From positions 186,001 to 250,000 of the forward strand of contig NZ_JAGJBZ010000006.1 of assembly GCF_020010925.1 (NCBI RefSeq): a stretch of 64,000 bases of DNA. The letters are read 5' to 3'. Position 1 is the stretch's first letter; each line of letters begins with the position of its first letter. The notes beneath the pieces were generated by a model that saw only the letters and a program-made list of their open reading frames with translations, was not told the origin of the DNA and did no database searches. Shown here piece after piece: positions 8,500 through 17,255 of this stretch. Both the position numbers and the translations under genes were made by a program. This stretch comes from Streptomyces griseiscabiei. GTDB lineage: Bacteria > Actinomycetota > Actinomycetes > Streptomycetales > Streptomycetaceae.

Positions 8500-9015
8500 T
8501 CAGCCGGCCGGCTCGGCGAGGGCCGCCTCGTCCAGTGCGGCCGTCAACCGGTCCAGGCGGTCGCGCAGTTCGCGGATCTCGTCGATCTCCAGGGTGGTCG
8601 CGGAGACGATCCGGCGCGGCACGGCCAGCGCGCGCTGCCGGAGGGCGGTGCCCTCCTCGGTCGGCCGCACCACCACCGAGCGCTCGTCGCGCGCGCTGCG
8701 CTCACGGCGCACGAGCCCGGCCGCCTCCAGGCGCTTGAGCAGCGGCGACAGGGTCCCGGAGTCGAGCCGCAGATGCTCGCCGAGCTTCTTCACGGGCAGT
8801 TCGCCCCGCTCCCACAGCACCAGCATCACCAGGTACTGGGGGTAGGTGATCCCCAGGTCCTTGAGGGCGACGCGGTAGACGCCGTTGAAGGCGCGCGAGG
8901 CGGCGTGCAGGGAGAAGCAGATCTGCCGGTCGAGACGGAGGAAGTCCTCCTCGCGGATCTGCCCGGAGACCTCCTCGGAGGTCCCCTCGGGCGTGGGGGC
9001 GGCGCTGGTGGTCAT
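8500..9015 (-). CDS. ohrR: OhrR organic-peroxide sensing MarR-family repressor
   Basis: The 171-residue winged-helix regulator is divergent from ohr. The start is set at ATG 9015 because GGAG lies just upstream; an upstream ATG at 9042 is less likely. The peroxide-sensing cysteine is C33 in [10 protein letters not shown], aligned with the single N-terminal Cys of known OhrR proteins, whose oxidation by organic hydroperoxides releases [24 protein letters not shown] is the recognition helix, and RSARDERSV forms the wing. It should repress itself and ohr through the dyad at 9054-9064. Confidence 0.92.
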   Translation of the reverse strand: MTTSAAPTPEGTSEEVSGQIREEDFLRLDRQICFSLHAASRAFNGVYRVALKDLGITYPQYLVMLVLWERGELPVKKLGEHLRLDSGTLSPLLKRLEAAGLVRRERSARDERSVVVRPTEEGTALRQRALAVPRRIVSATTLEIDEIRELRDRLDRLTAALDEAALAEPAG

Positions 9016-9053
9016 GGCTCCAGAGTACCCCGTGTCCGCCATTTAGTTGTGGG

Positions 9054-9064
9054 CAATTGAATTG
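9054..9064. promoter_or_regulatory. OhrR operator between ohrR and ohr
   Basis: CAATTGAATTG is a perfect dyad around a central G, with the extended context GGGCAATTGAATTGTGTGC. It is AT-rich against its surroundings, lies 39 bp from the ohrR start and matches the CAATT..AATTG core known for OhrR binding sites. It sits where it can control both divergent genes. Further right, an imperfect repeat of GATCGACCT fills 9129-9160 in the ohr leader. Confidence 0.8.
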
Positions 9065-9188
9065 TGTGCTCTACTGGAGTCCGTGAACGGCGGTCGGACC
9101 GGACCGCCGGACGCGACTCGACCACCTGATCGACCTGATCGATTCGATCGACCTGACCTGCTTGACCTGTGAAAGGGATGGTTCTCCC

Positions 9189-9602
<414 letters not shown>

Positions 9603-9668
9603 TCCGGGCGGGCCGGGGAGGCCGTGTGATCCGTGTGACCTGTGAGGTCGGTGCGGCCAGAGGGCGTC

Positions 9669-11300
9669 CTAGGGAGTGATCCGCGCCAGCACCTCACCGG
9701 TCACAGGACTCCAGTCCACGACCACCGCCTCCTCCGGCACCTGCCGCCACCGGGTGAGCAGCAGCCACCTCACCCCGTATCGCCGCGCCACACCCCCACG
9801 CAGGGTCCGCGTCGACGCGGGGTCGAGGTACGCCCGGACATCGGCGAGCCGCCGCGCCCGCTCTCCCTCCGCCGCCGCCGGGTCGGGCCACGGGGGCGCC
9901 ACCAGGTCCACCCCGTGCCCCGCGATCGCCCGCCCCGCGACGGACCCGTCGGCGATCAGCACGTCTCCCGCCCGCAGATGCCGCGCCGCCCACACGTACG
10001 ACGGCCACCGCGCCGGCCGTTCCGGGCCGACGGAGTCCAGCGCGGCCGGCACGACGGCGCCCGCCTGCACGGTGAGAAGCCCCGCGCACGCCCCCGCGAC
10101 CGCCGCACCACCCAGCGCACGCCGCGCCCACCCCCAGGGCGCGGGAGCCGTCAGCTCCACCGCCAGGGCGATCTGCGCCGCCGCACCGGCGAGCCCCGCG
10201 ACCTGGACGTACGCGGGGTGCCCGGCGGCCCAGCCGTACGCCACCACCAGGCACTCCGCCGCGAACAGCGCCACGAGCGGATCCCGCGCGGAGCGGCGCC
10301 CCCGCGCCCCCAGCGCCGGCAGCCCGAGCAGCAGCGTCGGCCAGAGATACCAGAAGTGCCAGAAGTGCCAGAAGTGCCAGAGGGGCCGGTGGGCTTCCTC
10401 CGGGCCGGTGCCTCCCGCCGAGGACAGGACGTCGTAGTACGGCCACGAGACGGCGGCCAGCAGCGCCACCGCTCCCGTCAGCGCCCAGCGCACCACCAGC
10501 GGCCGGCGCCACCCGCGCTGCAGGGCCGCCACGATCGCCAGGGCCCCGGCCGCCGCGCCCACCCCCGTGACCGGGTGCACCAGCACGGTCAGCCCGTACA
10601 GCGCGCCGAGGCCGGCGTACGCCCAGCCGCTCCCGAGGCCGCTCGGCCCGACGTACCGCACCCGCCGCCCCGGAAGACCGCCGCCACGCGCGCGTGCCGC
10701 CGTCCCCGCCCAGGCCCAGAACGTCAGGGCGACGGCGCACACCGCCGGGTGGCCGAGGTCCGTCGCCAACGGCGGCAGCCCGGCACCGCCACTCCACGGG
10801 GCCCGCCCGGTGCCCCACAGCGACGTCATGAACAGCAGGGCCAGGACCGGCGCCCACGGCCGGGGCGTCAGTACGCGGACGAGACGGCCGATCCCGGTGA
10901 GCAGCACCAGCAGATTCACCGGCCCGGCGAGCTTCAGCAGCGACCAGCCGCTCAGCCCGGTCAGCCGCGCGAGGACGCCCTGCGCGACGCTGTACGGGGT
11001 GTACGCCGGGCTGCCCGCGCCCGGCAGGGCGACGGCCGGGTGGGCCGGGTCCAGGAGGTCCCGGCGCAGCCGTTCGACGGCCGCCGCGTGCAGACCGGCG
11101 TCGCAGCACAGCGGCAGCCACCAGTACGTCAGGGTCGCCACCAGCCAGAACAGCGCGCCCGCGACGAGATACGGGGTCGGCCGCCGGGTCAGCCGGGTGC
11201 GGCCGCCGCGCACGGCGGTGGCACCGGAGCCGGTCGTCGGGCGGCGACCGGAAGCGGGACCTGCGGGGACCGTCTGACCTGTCCGGACCGGCTGGGGCAT
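9669..11300 (-). CDS. Polytopic membrane protein, glycosyltransferase-39-like
   Basis: The 543-residue protein has an Arg/Pro-rich cytoplasmic start (about 40 residues) followed by roughly ten hydrophobic segments and a soluble C-terminal domain from about residue 430 (YVWAARHLRAGDVLIADGSV). The layout resembles membrane mannosyl/arabinosyl-type transferases, but I see no clear catalytic DD or DE motif, so the substrate is unknown. It sits beside another polytopic protein and the GT2/TagF fusions, suggesting a role in glycopolymer assembly or export. An odd WHFWHFWHFWYLW segment near residue 310 comes from a 9-bp tandem repeat. Confidence 0.65.
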   Translation of the reverse strand: MPQPVRTGQTVPAGPASGRRPTTGSGATAVRGGRTRLTRRPTPYLVAGALFWLVATLTYWWLPLCCDAGLHAAAVERLRRDLLDPAHPAVALPGAGSPAYTPYSVAQGVLARLTGLSGWSLLKLAGPVNLLVLLTGIGRLVRVLTPRPWAPVLALLFMTSLWGTGRAPWSGGAGLPPLATDLGHPAVCAVALTFWAWAGTAARARGGGLPGRRVRYVGPSGLGSGWAYAGLGALYGLTVLVHPVTGVGAAAGALAIVAALQRGWRRPLVVRWALTGAVALLAAVSWPYYDVLSSAGGTGPEEAHRPLWHFWHFWHFWYLWPTLLLGLPALGARGRRSARDPLVALFAAECLVVAYGWAAGHPAYVQVAGLAGAAAQIALAVELTAPAPWGWARRALGGAAVAGACAGLLTVQAGAVVPAALDSVGPERPARWPSYVWAARHLRAGDVLIADGSVAGRAIAGHGVDLVAPPWPDPAAAEGERARRLADVRAYLDPASTRTLRGGVARRYGVRWLLLTRWRQVPEEAVVVDWSPVTGEVLARITP

Positions 11301-11340
11301 CTGCCGTGTATTCCCGGTATCCGAGCCGGAGGGCGACGGC

Positions 11341-12648
11341 TCAGCGCGCGGTCACCACATCGAGTGAGTCGCGGGCGGTGGTGATCCGCTCCAGCAGCAG
11401 CGGCAGTCCCAGCACCGGCAGCAGCCAGGCCACCACGATCAGCCGGTCGCCCCAGATGGTGATGTCCGGATGCGCCGCCTGGTTGAGGACGCCCGTGCAC
11501 GCGCCCGCGAGCACGAACCAGCCGAACTCCGGCCGCTGCCGCAGCGCGCCCCACGCGCCCGCCCCGAGCGCCGCCAGGAACAACGGCTGGACCAGCTCCC
11601 GGCGCCCCCACTCCGCCCAGAACTCGGCCTGCAGCCGCAGGAACTCGGGCCAGAGCCGGGCCGGGTCCCGGTCGGGGAGCGTGAAGTGGTCGGTGAGCAG
11701 ATCCTGAAGGCTCTCCGTCGCCGCCGGGTAGTGCAGCAGCCCGGCGAGCACCGGCGTGCACACCGCCGCGCCCGCCGACACCACCCCGAGCGACCGCACC
11801 CACGGCTCCACCGGCTCCCGCGGTCCGGCCGTGCGGCGCCGGAGCGCGACCACCGCGCACGCCCCCGCCAGACACACCGCCAGGAACAGCGCCTGCGAGT
11901 GCTTCACCGTGAACAGCGCGAGCAGGCATACGCCGACCAGCGGCACCCCCGTCCGCACCCGCCCGGCCATCGCCAGCGCGCACCCCCACAGCACCGCCAG
12001 CGTCAGGGCCAGCAGCACCCCCTCCGTCATGGGCCGCACGGCGGTCGCGCCGCACGGGAGGACGTAGTACAGCGCCTGACCGGTCAGGGCGACGGGGGTG
12101 GGGGCGCGGACGGCGCGCAGGACGAGGAAGGCCAGCACACCCCCGGCCGCCGCGATCAGCACGCTCGCCAGCCACACGCCCCAGGTGACCCCGAGCGCGG
12201 CGACGAACGGGGCCAGCAGCAGCGGATACCCGGGCCGCGCCTCGAAGATCCGCAGGAACCGCTCCGAGGCGAAGGGCGCGATCGGGCCGTCCCACCGCCC
12301 GGCCGCCAGCCGCTCGTCCACCCTCTGCCACAGCTCCCGGCGGCACTCCTCGGCGACCCGCGCGGCCGGGCTCGGCTCGCGGAACCGCACCACGTCCACG
12401 CGCCGCTTGCGCTCGGCCGTCGCCGCCCGGCTCCCGCAGTAGTGGCCGATGGCCCCGGCCGCCGACTCCCGCACGCCCGCGCCGCCCAGCGTGAGGGCGT
12501 ACGACACGTAGTTCTTGGTGTCGGGAGTGGCGCGCCCGGTGACACTCGCGAACTGGAGCAGCGCGAAACCGGCGGCGAGCAGCAGCACCCACGCCCGCGC
12601 GCGCGGCGCGAACCACCGTGTGCGCCCGCCGGCCGTGGGCGCCGTCAT
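11341..12648 (-). CDS. Polytopic membrane protein in the glycopolymer cluster
   Basis: The 435-residue protein begins at ATG 12648, overlapping the upstream stop by four bases (ATGA); longer upstream starts would run inside that gene. A first membrane helix (AWVLLLAAGFALLQF) is followed by a loop with TPDTKNYVSYA and conserved-looking Arg/Glu residues, then eight or so more helices. The C-terminus ends in the cytoplasm. The fold resembles GT-C or O-antigen-type membrane enzymes. It is coupled to a GT2/TagF fusion, so it probably acts on the same polymer. The exact reaction cannot be read from sequence. Confidence 0.65.
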   Translation of the reverse strand: MTAPTAGGRTRWFAPRARAWVLLLAAGFALLQFASVTGRATPDTKNYVSYALTLGGAGVRESAAGAIGHYCGSRAATAERKRRVDVVRFREPSPAARVAEECRRELWQRVDERLAAGRWDGPIAPFASERFLRIFEARPGYPLLLAPFVAALGVTWGVWLASVLIAAAGGVLAFLVLRAVRAPTPVALTGQALYYVLPCGATAVRPMTEGVLLALTLAVLWGCALAMAGRVRTGVPLVGVCLLALFTVKHSQALFLAVCLAGACAVVALRRRTAGPREPVEPWVRSLGVVSAGAAVCTPVLAGLLHYPAATESLQDLLTDHFTLPDRDPARLWPEFLRLQAEFWAEWGRRELVQPLFLAALGAGAWGALRQRPEFGWFVLAGACTGVLNQAAHPDITIWGDRLIVVAWLLPVLGLPLLLERITTARDSLDVVTAR

Positions 12649-14882
12649 GACAACACGAGGCCCGTGCCCGGCACCGTGTCGGCGGACCTCGGCGCGGGCA
12701 CCTGGGGCGCCCCCGAACGCGGTTCCCGCTCGCCCAGCATCAGCGTCCGTACCACCCGCTCGGCCGCCCGCCCGTCGTCGAACTCGCAGTACCGCTCCCG
12801 GAACCCGGCCCGCAGCCGCGCCGACTCCGCGTCCCGCCACTGCCCGGAGTCGAACAGCCAGGCCAGCTCACGGTAGGAGCGGGAGACATGGCCGGGCGGG
12901 TCGGCGGCGATGTCCAGGTACAGGCCCCGGCTCACCGCGAACGCGTCGAGGTCGTCGGCGTGCACGACGATCGGCCGGTCCAGGTTGGCGTAGTCGAACA
13001 TCAGGGCCGAGTAGTCCGTGACCAGGACGTCGGAGGCGAGCATCACCTCCTCGACGTGCGGCTCGTCCGTCGCGTCCACGACGACCCCCCGCCGGTGCAG
13101 CTCGGCGAGCCCGAACCCGCGCGCCGGGCCGTCCGCGAGCGCCGGATGCAGCCGTACGACGAGGGTGTGCGCCTCGCCCAGACCGCCGCGCAGGTCGGCG
13201 GCGAACCGCGCGAGGTCGAAGCGCTCGACGTGACCGCCGCGCCGGTAGTCGCGGGGCGTGGGCGCGTACAGCACGACCGTGTGCCCGGCCGGGATGCCGA
13301 GCCGCGCCCGGACCGCCGCGCCGCTGTCCGGACCGGCGTTCACCAGGACGTCGTTGCGCGGGCTGCCGGTGCGCAGCGAGCCGAAACCGCACGGGTACGC
13401 CCTGCTCCACACCAGCTCCGAGTGGCGGTTGGCGACGAGCGAGTGGTCCCAGCTGTCGGCCCGGCGCAGCAGCTCGGGCACATCCGTGCCGAGCCGGGCA
13501 CCCGGCTTGTGCAGCAGGTCGGCGCCCATGAACTTCAGCGGCGTCCCCTGGTGCGTGTGGACGTGCACACTGCCCGGCCGCTTGGCGAGAGGGCCGGGCC
13601 GGCCGGCGTTGCCGACGAAGAACGCCGCCCGCGCCGCCAGCCGCAGATGGTCGGACGAGCCCGGCGTCACGTACGCGACGCCCGGCGGCAGCGCCGCCAC
13701 CCGGTCCGGCCGCACCACCCACACGCCCCGGATGTGCGGCGCGAACTCACGGGCGGCCTGGTAGACGGCCGCCGGGTCCCCGAGCACGCCCCGGTGCGAG
13801 AACGCCGAGTACAGCGCCAGGTTCGGATCCAGCGGCAGCCGCTCCTGGGCCAGCGACCAGCCGCGCCCGATCAGCCCGGCACCGGCCGCGCGAGCGCGCC
13901 CCGCGTGCGCGCCGAGCGCGTCGGCGACCCGGGTGACCAGGTGCCGCGCCCGGTACGCGGCCCAACCGCCCTCCAGCACCCGGTGCTCGGGGGCCACGGG
14001 GTCGTCGTCCGACCGGTGCTTGCGGTACAGCGCCGCCGTCCGCCCGAAGAATTCGGCCCGGTCGCCCGGCGGCATCCGGTCCGGCTCGGCGAGGATCTCC
14101 AGACACTGCGCCGCCATCCGGTTCCGCAGCGAGGGCCGCAGGCCCGCCGCCTCCGGCCGGGAGGCCAGGAAGCCGAAGACCCGCTCGTACTGGTCGTGCA
14201 GGTCGAAGGGGGCACGGCCGCCGGCGGAGGGGCCGGTGCCGCGCCGCCGCTGCCGGTGGGCGACGCAGATCCGGTCCAGCGCGGCGATCCGCCCGGCGTC
14301 GAACAGCACCGGGAACGTCCAGGCCGTGTCCTCGTGACGGCCCGGCGGGAACCGGAAACCGTGCGTCTCGACGAACTCCCGCCGGTACGCCTTGTTCCAC
14401 ACCGCCGTCGGCAGCTCAAGGATCTCCGGGCGCCCGGCGACCGTGAAGGTGTCCGGGCCGACCGCGGCCGGCACGCGCGCGTGGGCGTCCCGGCGGATCT
14501 CGCCCCAGCCGTACGCGCGGACGTGGTCGAAGAGCAGCACATCGGGATCGCCGGTCTCGTCCAGCCGGTCCGCCAGCGCACGCAGGGCACCCGGCACGAG
14601 CGTGTCGTCGCCGTCCAGGAAGAGCACGAAGTCCCCGGTGGCGTACGGCAGTCCGGCGTTGCGGGCGCGCCCGGGACCCACGTTCGCCGGCAGATGCAGC
14701 ACCCGTACCCGGGGGTCGCGGGCGGCGTAGTCGTCGAGGATCGCGCCACCGCCGTCCGGCGAGCAGTCGTCCACGGCGATCACCTCCACGTCCCGGTACG
14801 ACTGCCGGAGGACCGAGTCGAGGCACGCGCGCAGAAAGCCCCGGACCTCGAAGACGGGCACGATGACACTGAAACGGGGCAT
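12645..14882 (-). CDS. GT2 / CDP-glycerol glycerophosphotransferase fusion, copy 1
   Basis: In this 745-residue fusion, residues 1-330 are a GT2 domain with VIVPVFEVRGF, VDDCSPDGG and LFLDGDDT. Residues 350-710 are a TagF-like domain that in relatives moves polyol-phosphate onto teichoic acid chains. Visible TagF motifs are GTPLKFMG near 445, RLHP near 580 and VTDYSALMFDYANLDRP near 635. The base before GTP is Gln (HQGTP) where TagF has His (HGTP), but a His is one residue earlier. A C-terminal FDDGRAAERVV tail is shared by all three copies. It is the middle of a leftward operon and is translationally coupled to the membrane protein downstream. Confidence 0.85.
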   Translation of the reverse strand: MPRFSVIVPVFEVRGFLRACLDSVLRQSYRDVEVIAVDDCSPDGGGAILDDYAARDPRVRVLHLPANVGPGRARNAGLPYATGDFVLFLDGDDTLVPGALRALADRLDETGDPDVLLFDHVRAYGWGEIRRDAHARVPAAVGPDTFTVAGRPEILELPTAVWNKAYRREFVETHGFRFPPGRHEDTAWTFPVLFDAGRIAALDRICVAHRQRRRGTGPSAGGRAPFDLHDQYERVFGFLASRPEAAGLRPSLRNRMAAQCLEILAEPDRMPPGDRAEFFGRTAALYRKHRSDDDPVAPEHRVLEGGWAAYRARHLVTRVADALGAHAGRARAAGAGLIGRGWSLAQERLPLDPNLALYSAFSHRGVLGDPAAVYQAAREFAPHIRGVWVVRPDRVAALPPGVAYVTPGSSDHLRLAARAAFFVGNAGRPGPLAKRPGSVHVHTHQGTPLKFMGADLLHKPGARLGTDVPELLRRADSWDHSLVANRHSELVWSRAYPCGFGSLRTGSPRNDVLVNAGPDSGAAVRARLGIPAGHTVVLYAPTPRDYRRGGHVERFDLARFAADLRGGLGEAHTLVVRLHPALADGPARGFGLAELHRRGVVVDATDEPHVEEVMLASDVLVTDYSALMFDYANLDRPIVVHADDLDAFAVSRGLYLDIAADPPGHVSRSYRELAWLFDSGQWRDAESARLRAGFRERYCEFDDGRAAERVVRTLMLGEREPRSGAPQVPAPRSADTVPGTGLVLS

Positions 14883-14887
14883 GTCCG

Positions 14888-17104
14888 TCAGCTCCTCACG
14901 AGGGTCGCGGCGGCGGATGCGGGGACGTGCGCGGAGGCGTGCGCGAGGGGCGCGGCGTCGGGGGCGGGCGCCGGGGTCCGCGCGGCGAGCGGCACGACGG
15001 GCGGCAGTGCCTCCGGCCGCTCACCGAGGAACACCCGCCGTACGACCCGCTCGGCCGCCCGCCCGTCGTCGAACGGGCAGAACCGCTCCCGGAACGCCGC
15101 CCGCAGGGCGCCGGCCTCCGGGTCCGCGTACGAGCCGTCGCGGAACAGCTCCGCCAACTCCCGCTCGGTGCGCGCGACATGACCGGGCGGCTCGGCCGGC
15201 AGGTCGAAGCAGACGCCCCGGGTCTCCCGGTGGACGTCCCAGTCGTCCGCGAGGACCACGATGGGCCGGTCGAGGTTGGCGTAGTCGAACATCAGGGACG
15301 AGCGATCGGTGATCAGCGCGTCGGCGGCGAGGCAGACCTCGGCGGTGGAGGGGTGTGCGCCGACGTCGATGATCCGGCCGCCCCACCGGCGGGCCGCGCC
15401 CCGGGAGACGGGCTCCCGCAGCAGCACCACGAACTCCTCGCCGACCGCCTCGCAGAACGCCTCCAGATCGAGCCGGGCGATGTCCTGGGCGCGGTCCCGG
15501 CCGTCGGTGACGTCATCGTGCGCGGGGGCGTACAGGAGAGCCTTCCTGCCCTCGGGCACACCCAGTTCACGCCGGGCGCGCGCCACGTCCTCCGCCGTCG
15601 CCGTGCAGTGGACGTCGTTGCGCGGCAGGCCGTACTCCACCTGCTCGTAGCCGCCGGGGAGCGCCCGCTCCCAGGTCTCGGTGGAGTACCGGTCGGCGGA
15701 GAGGGCGAAGTCCCAGCGGTCCACGCGCGCGAAGAGCGCGGTGAAGTCGCCGGACGCGGCGGACGCCACCGGGTACGGTGCCCGGTCCACGCCCGTCGCC
15801 GTCAGCGGGGTGCCGCGCCGGGTCCGCAGATGGACGCCGCGGTGGCGCTTGACGATCCCGTCCGGGCCAGGAGCGTCGAGATCGGTGTCGTCGACCAGGT
15901 ACTTGGCGCGGGCGAGCACCCGCCAGTACTCGCGGCTGCCGACGACGGCGTGCTCGACGTCCCCGGGGAGCCGGTCCACCGCGTCGGGCTCGACGAGGAA
16001 CACCGAGCGCAGCCGCGGGGCGAGTTCACGGGCCTTGGCGTGGAGGGCGGCGGGGTCGCCGGTGACGTCACCGCCCCGGTGCACGCGGTACGCGACGAGG
16101 TTCGCGTCCAGCGGCAGCAGGCGCTGGAGGGCGTACAGGGCGCGGGTGAGGGGCGCGCGGGGACGGGGGAGCGCGGCGAGGGCGCCGGTCACCGCCCGGT
16201 CGGCGGCGCACAGGACCCGGAAGCCGGCGTACGAGCCGGTCGCGAGCAACCGGTGCCGCAGACCGAGGGTGCCGCCCGGCCGCCGGAAACCGGCGGGGCA
16301 GTGGAGGCGGTAGAGATGCGTGGCACGGTGGAAGAAGGCGCGGCGCCGGTGGGCGGGCAGCCGCTCCGGGTGCGCGGCGCTCCGCAGCACGACCGCGAAG
16401 AGCTGCTCGAACAGCGCCTCCGACACGCCCTGTTCGGCGGTGGCCCGGGCGAGCACCAGCTCCACCTGGTCGAGCAGTTCGAGCTGCTGCTCGCCGGGCG
16501 CGTGCAGCCGGCTGCCCTGCCGGCGCAGCAGATGCCGTACACAGACCGTGCCCCGCAGCTCGGCCGTGCGCTCGGCGGCGAGGGCGACCAGACCGCTCCA
16601 GCCGAGGTCGGTGAAGTGGCCGATCGGAAAGGTGAGCTGGCGCTCGGTGAGGAAGTCCCGGCGGTAGGCCGCGCTCCACGCCGGGGCCTGGGGGCCGGTG
16701 GGGCGCACGACGGTCGTACCGCCCTCCCACCAGTGCGCCCGCTCGTGCGCGAAGTACAGGACATCGGGGTCGCCGGCCTCGCGCAGCCGGTCCGTGATCG
16801 CCTGCAGCGCGCCCGGTGCGAGGGTGTCGTCCCCGTCCAGGAACAGGACGTACGTCCCGTGCGCCGCGGCCAGCCCCGCGTTGCGGGCGGCGCTCAGGCC
16901 CCCGGCGGGCGGGGACTCGACGGGGGCGACCCGGGTGTCCCTGGTGGCGTACGCGGTGCTGACGGCTCCCGCCGGGGAGTCCGGCGCATCATGGACCGGG
17001 ATCAGCTCGAAGTCGCCGAACGGCTGGGTGAGGACCGAGTCCAGAGCGAGGGGGAGGCGCCCTTCGACACCGTGCGTGGGGACGATGACGCTGAAGCGGG
17101 GCAT
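14888..17104 (-). CDS. GT2 / TagF-like fusion, copy 2, with altered active-site motifs
   Basis: This 738-residue paralogue has the same two-domain plan and ends five bases before copy 1 starts. The GT2 half keeps LFLDGDDT, but the first nucleotide-binding motif reads VHDAPDS instead of VDDxSPD. The TagF half keeps MFDYANLDRPIV but reads RRGTPLTATG where the family has HGTPLKxMG, TDRSS instead of TDYSS, and LLREPVSRG where the second catalytic His (RxHP) belongs. Both histidines essential in characterised TagF are thus missing. The transferase half may be inactive, structural or changed in specificity. Downstream coupling suggests it is still expressed. Confidence 0.85.
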   Translation of the reverse strand: MPRFSVIVPTHGVEGRLPLALDSVLTQPFGDFELIPVHDAPDSPAGAVSTAYATRDTRVAPVESPPAGGLSAARNAGLAAAHGTYVLFLDGDDTLAPGALQAITDRLREAGDPDVLYFAHERAHWWEGGTTVVRPTGPQAPAWSAAYRRDFLTERQLTFPIGHFTDLGWSGLVALAAERTAELRGTVCVRHLLRRQGSRLHAPGEQQLELLDQVELVLARATAEQGVSEALFEQLFAVVLRSAAHPERLPAHRRRAFFHRATHLYRLHCPAGFRRPGGTLGLRHRLLATGSYAGFRVLCAADRAVTGALAALPRPRAPLTRALYALQRLLPLDANLVAYRVHRGGDVTGDPAALHAKARELAPRLRSVFLVEPDAVDRLPGDVEHAVVGSREYWRVLARAKYLVDDTDLDAPGPDGIVKRHRGVHLRTRRGTPLTATGVDRAPYPVASAASGDFTALFARVDRWDFALSADRYSTETWERALPGGYEQVEYGLPRNDVHCTATAEDVARARRELGVPEGRKALLYAPAHDDVTDGRDRAQDIARLDLEAFCEAVGEEFVVLLREPVSRGAARRWGGRIIDVGAHPSTAEVCLAADALITDRSSLMFDYANLDRPIVVLADDWDVHRETRGVCFDLPAEPPGHVARTERELAELFRDGSYADPEAGALRAAFRERFCPFDDGRAAERVVRRVFLGERPEALPPVVPLAARTPAPAPDAAPLAHASAHVPASAAATLVRS

Positions 17105-17164
17105 TCTTTCCTTTCGAAGGGTGCGATGTCGTGTGTGGCCGGGTGCGTGGTCGGGTGCGGGTGG

Positions 17165-17240
17165 GTGGGGCTTCTCGCGCAGTTCCCCGCGCCCCTGAAA
17201 GACCAGGCCCCTGCGCGACCAGCCCCCACCGGACCCGCAC
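17165..17240. repeat. Palindromic repeat family, copy A
   Basis: This partial copy lies between fusion copies 2 and 3. It reads GGGGCTTCTCGCGCAGTTCC, continues CCGCGCCCCT, then GAAAGACCAGGCCCCTGCG and CGCGACCAGCCCCCACC. It lacks the inner AAAAGCACGGGG hairpin of full copies. It may act as a stem-loop in the mRNA. Confidence 0.85.
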
Positions 17241-17255
17241 CCGAAGACGGAACGC

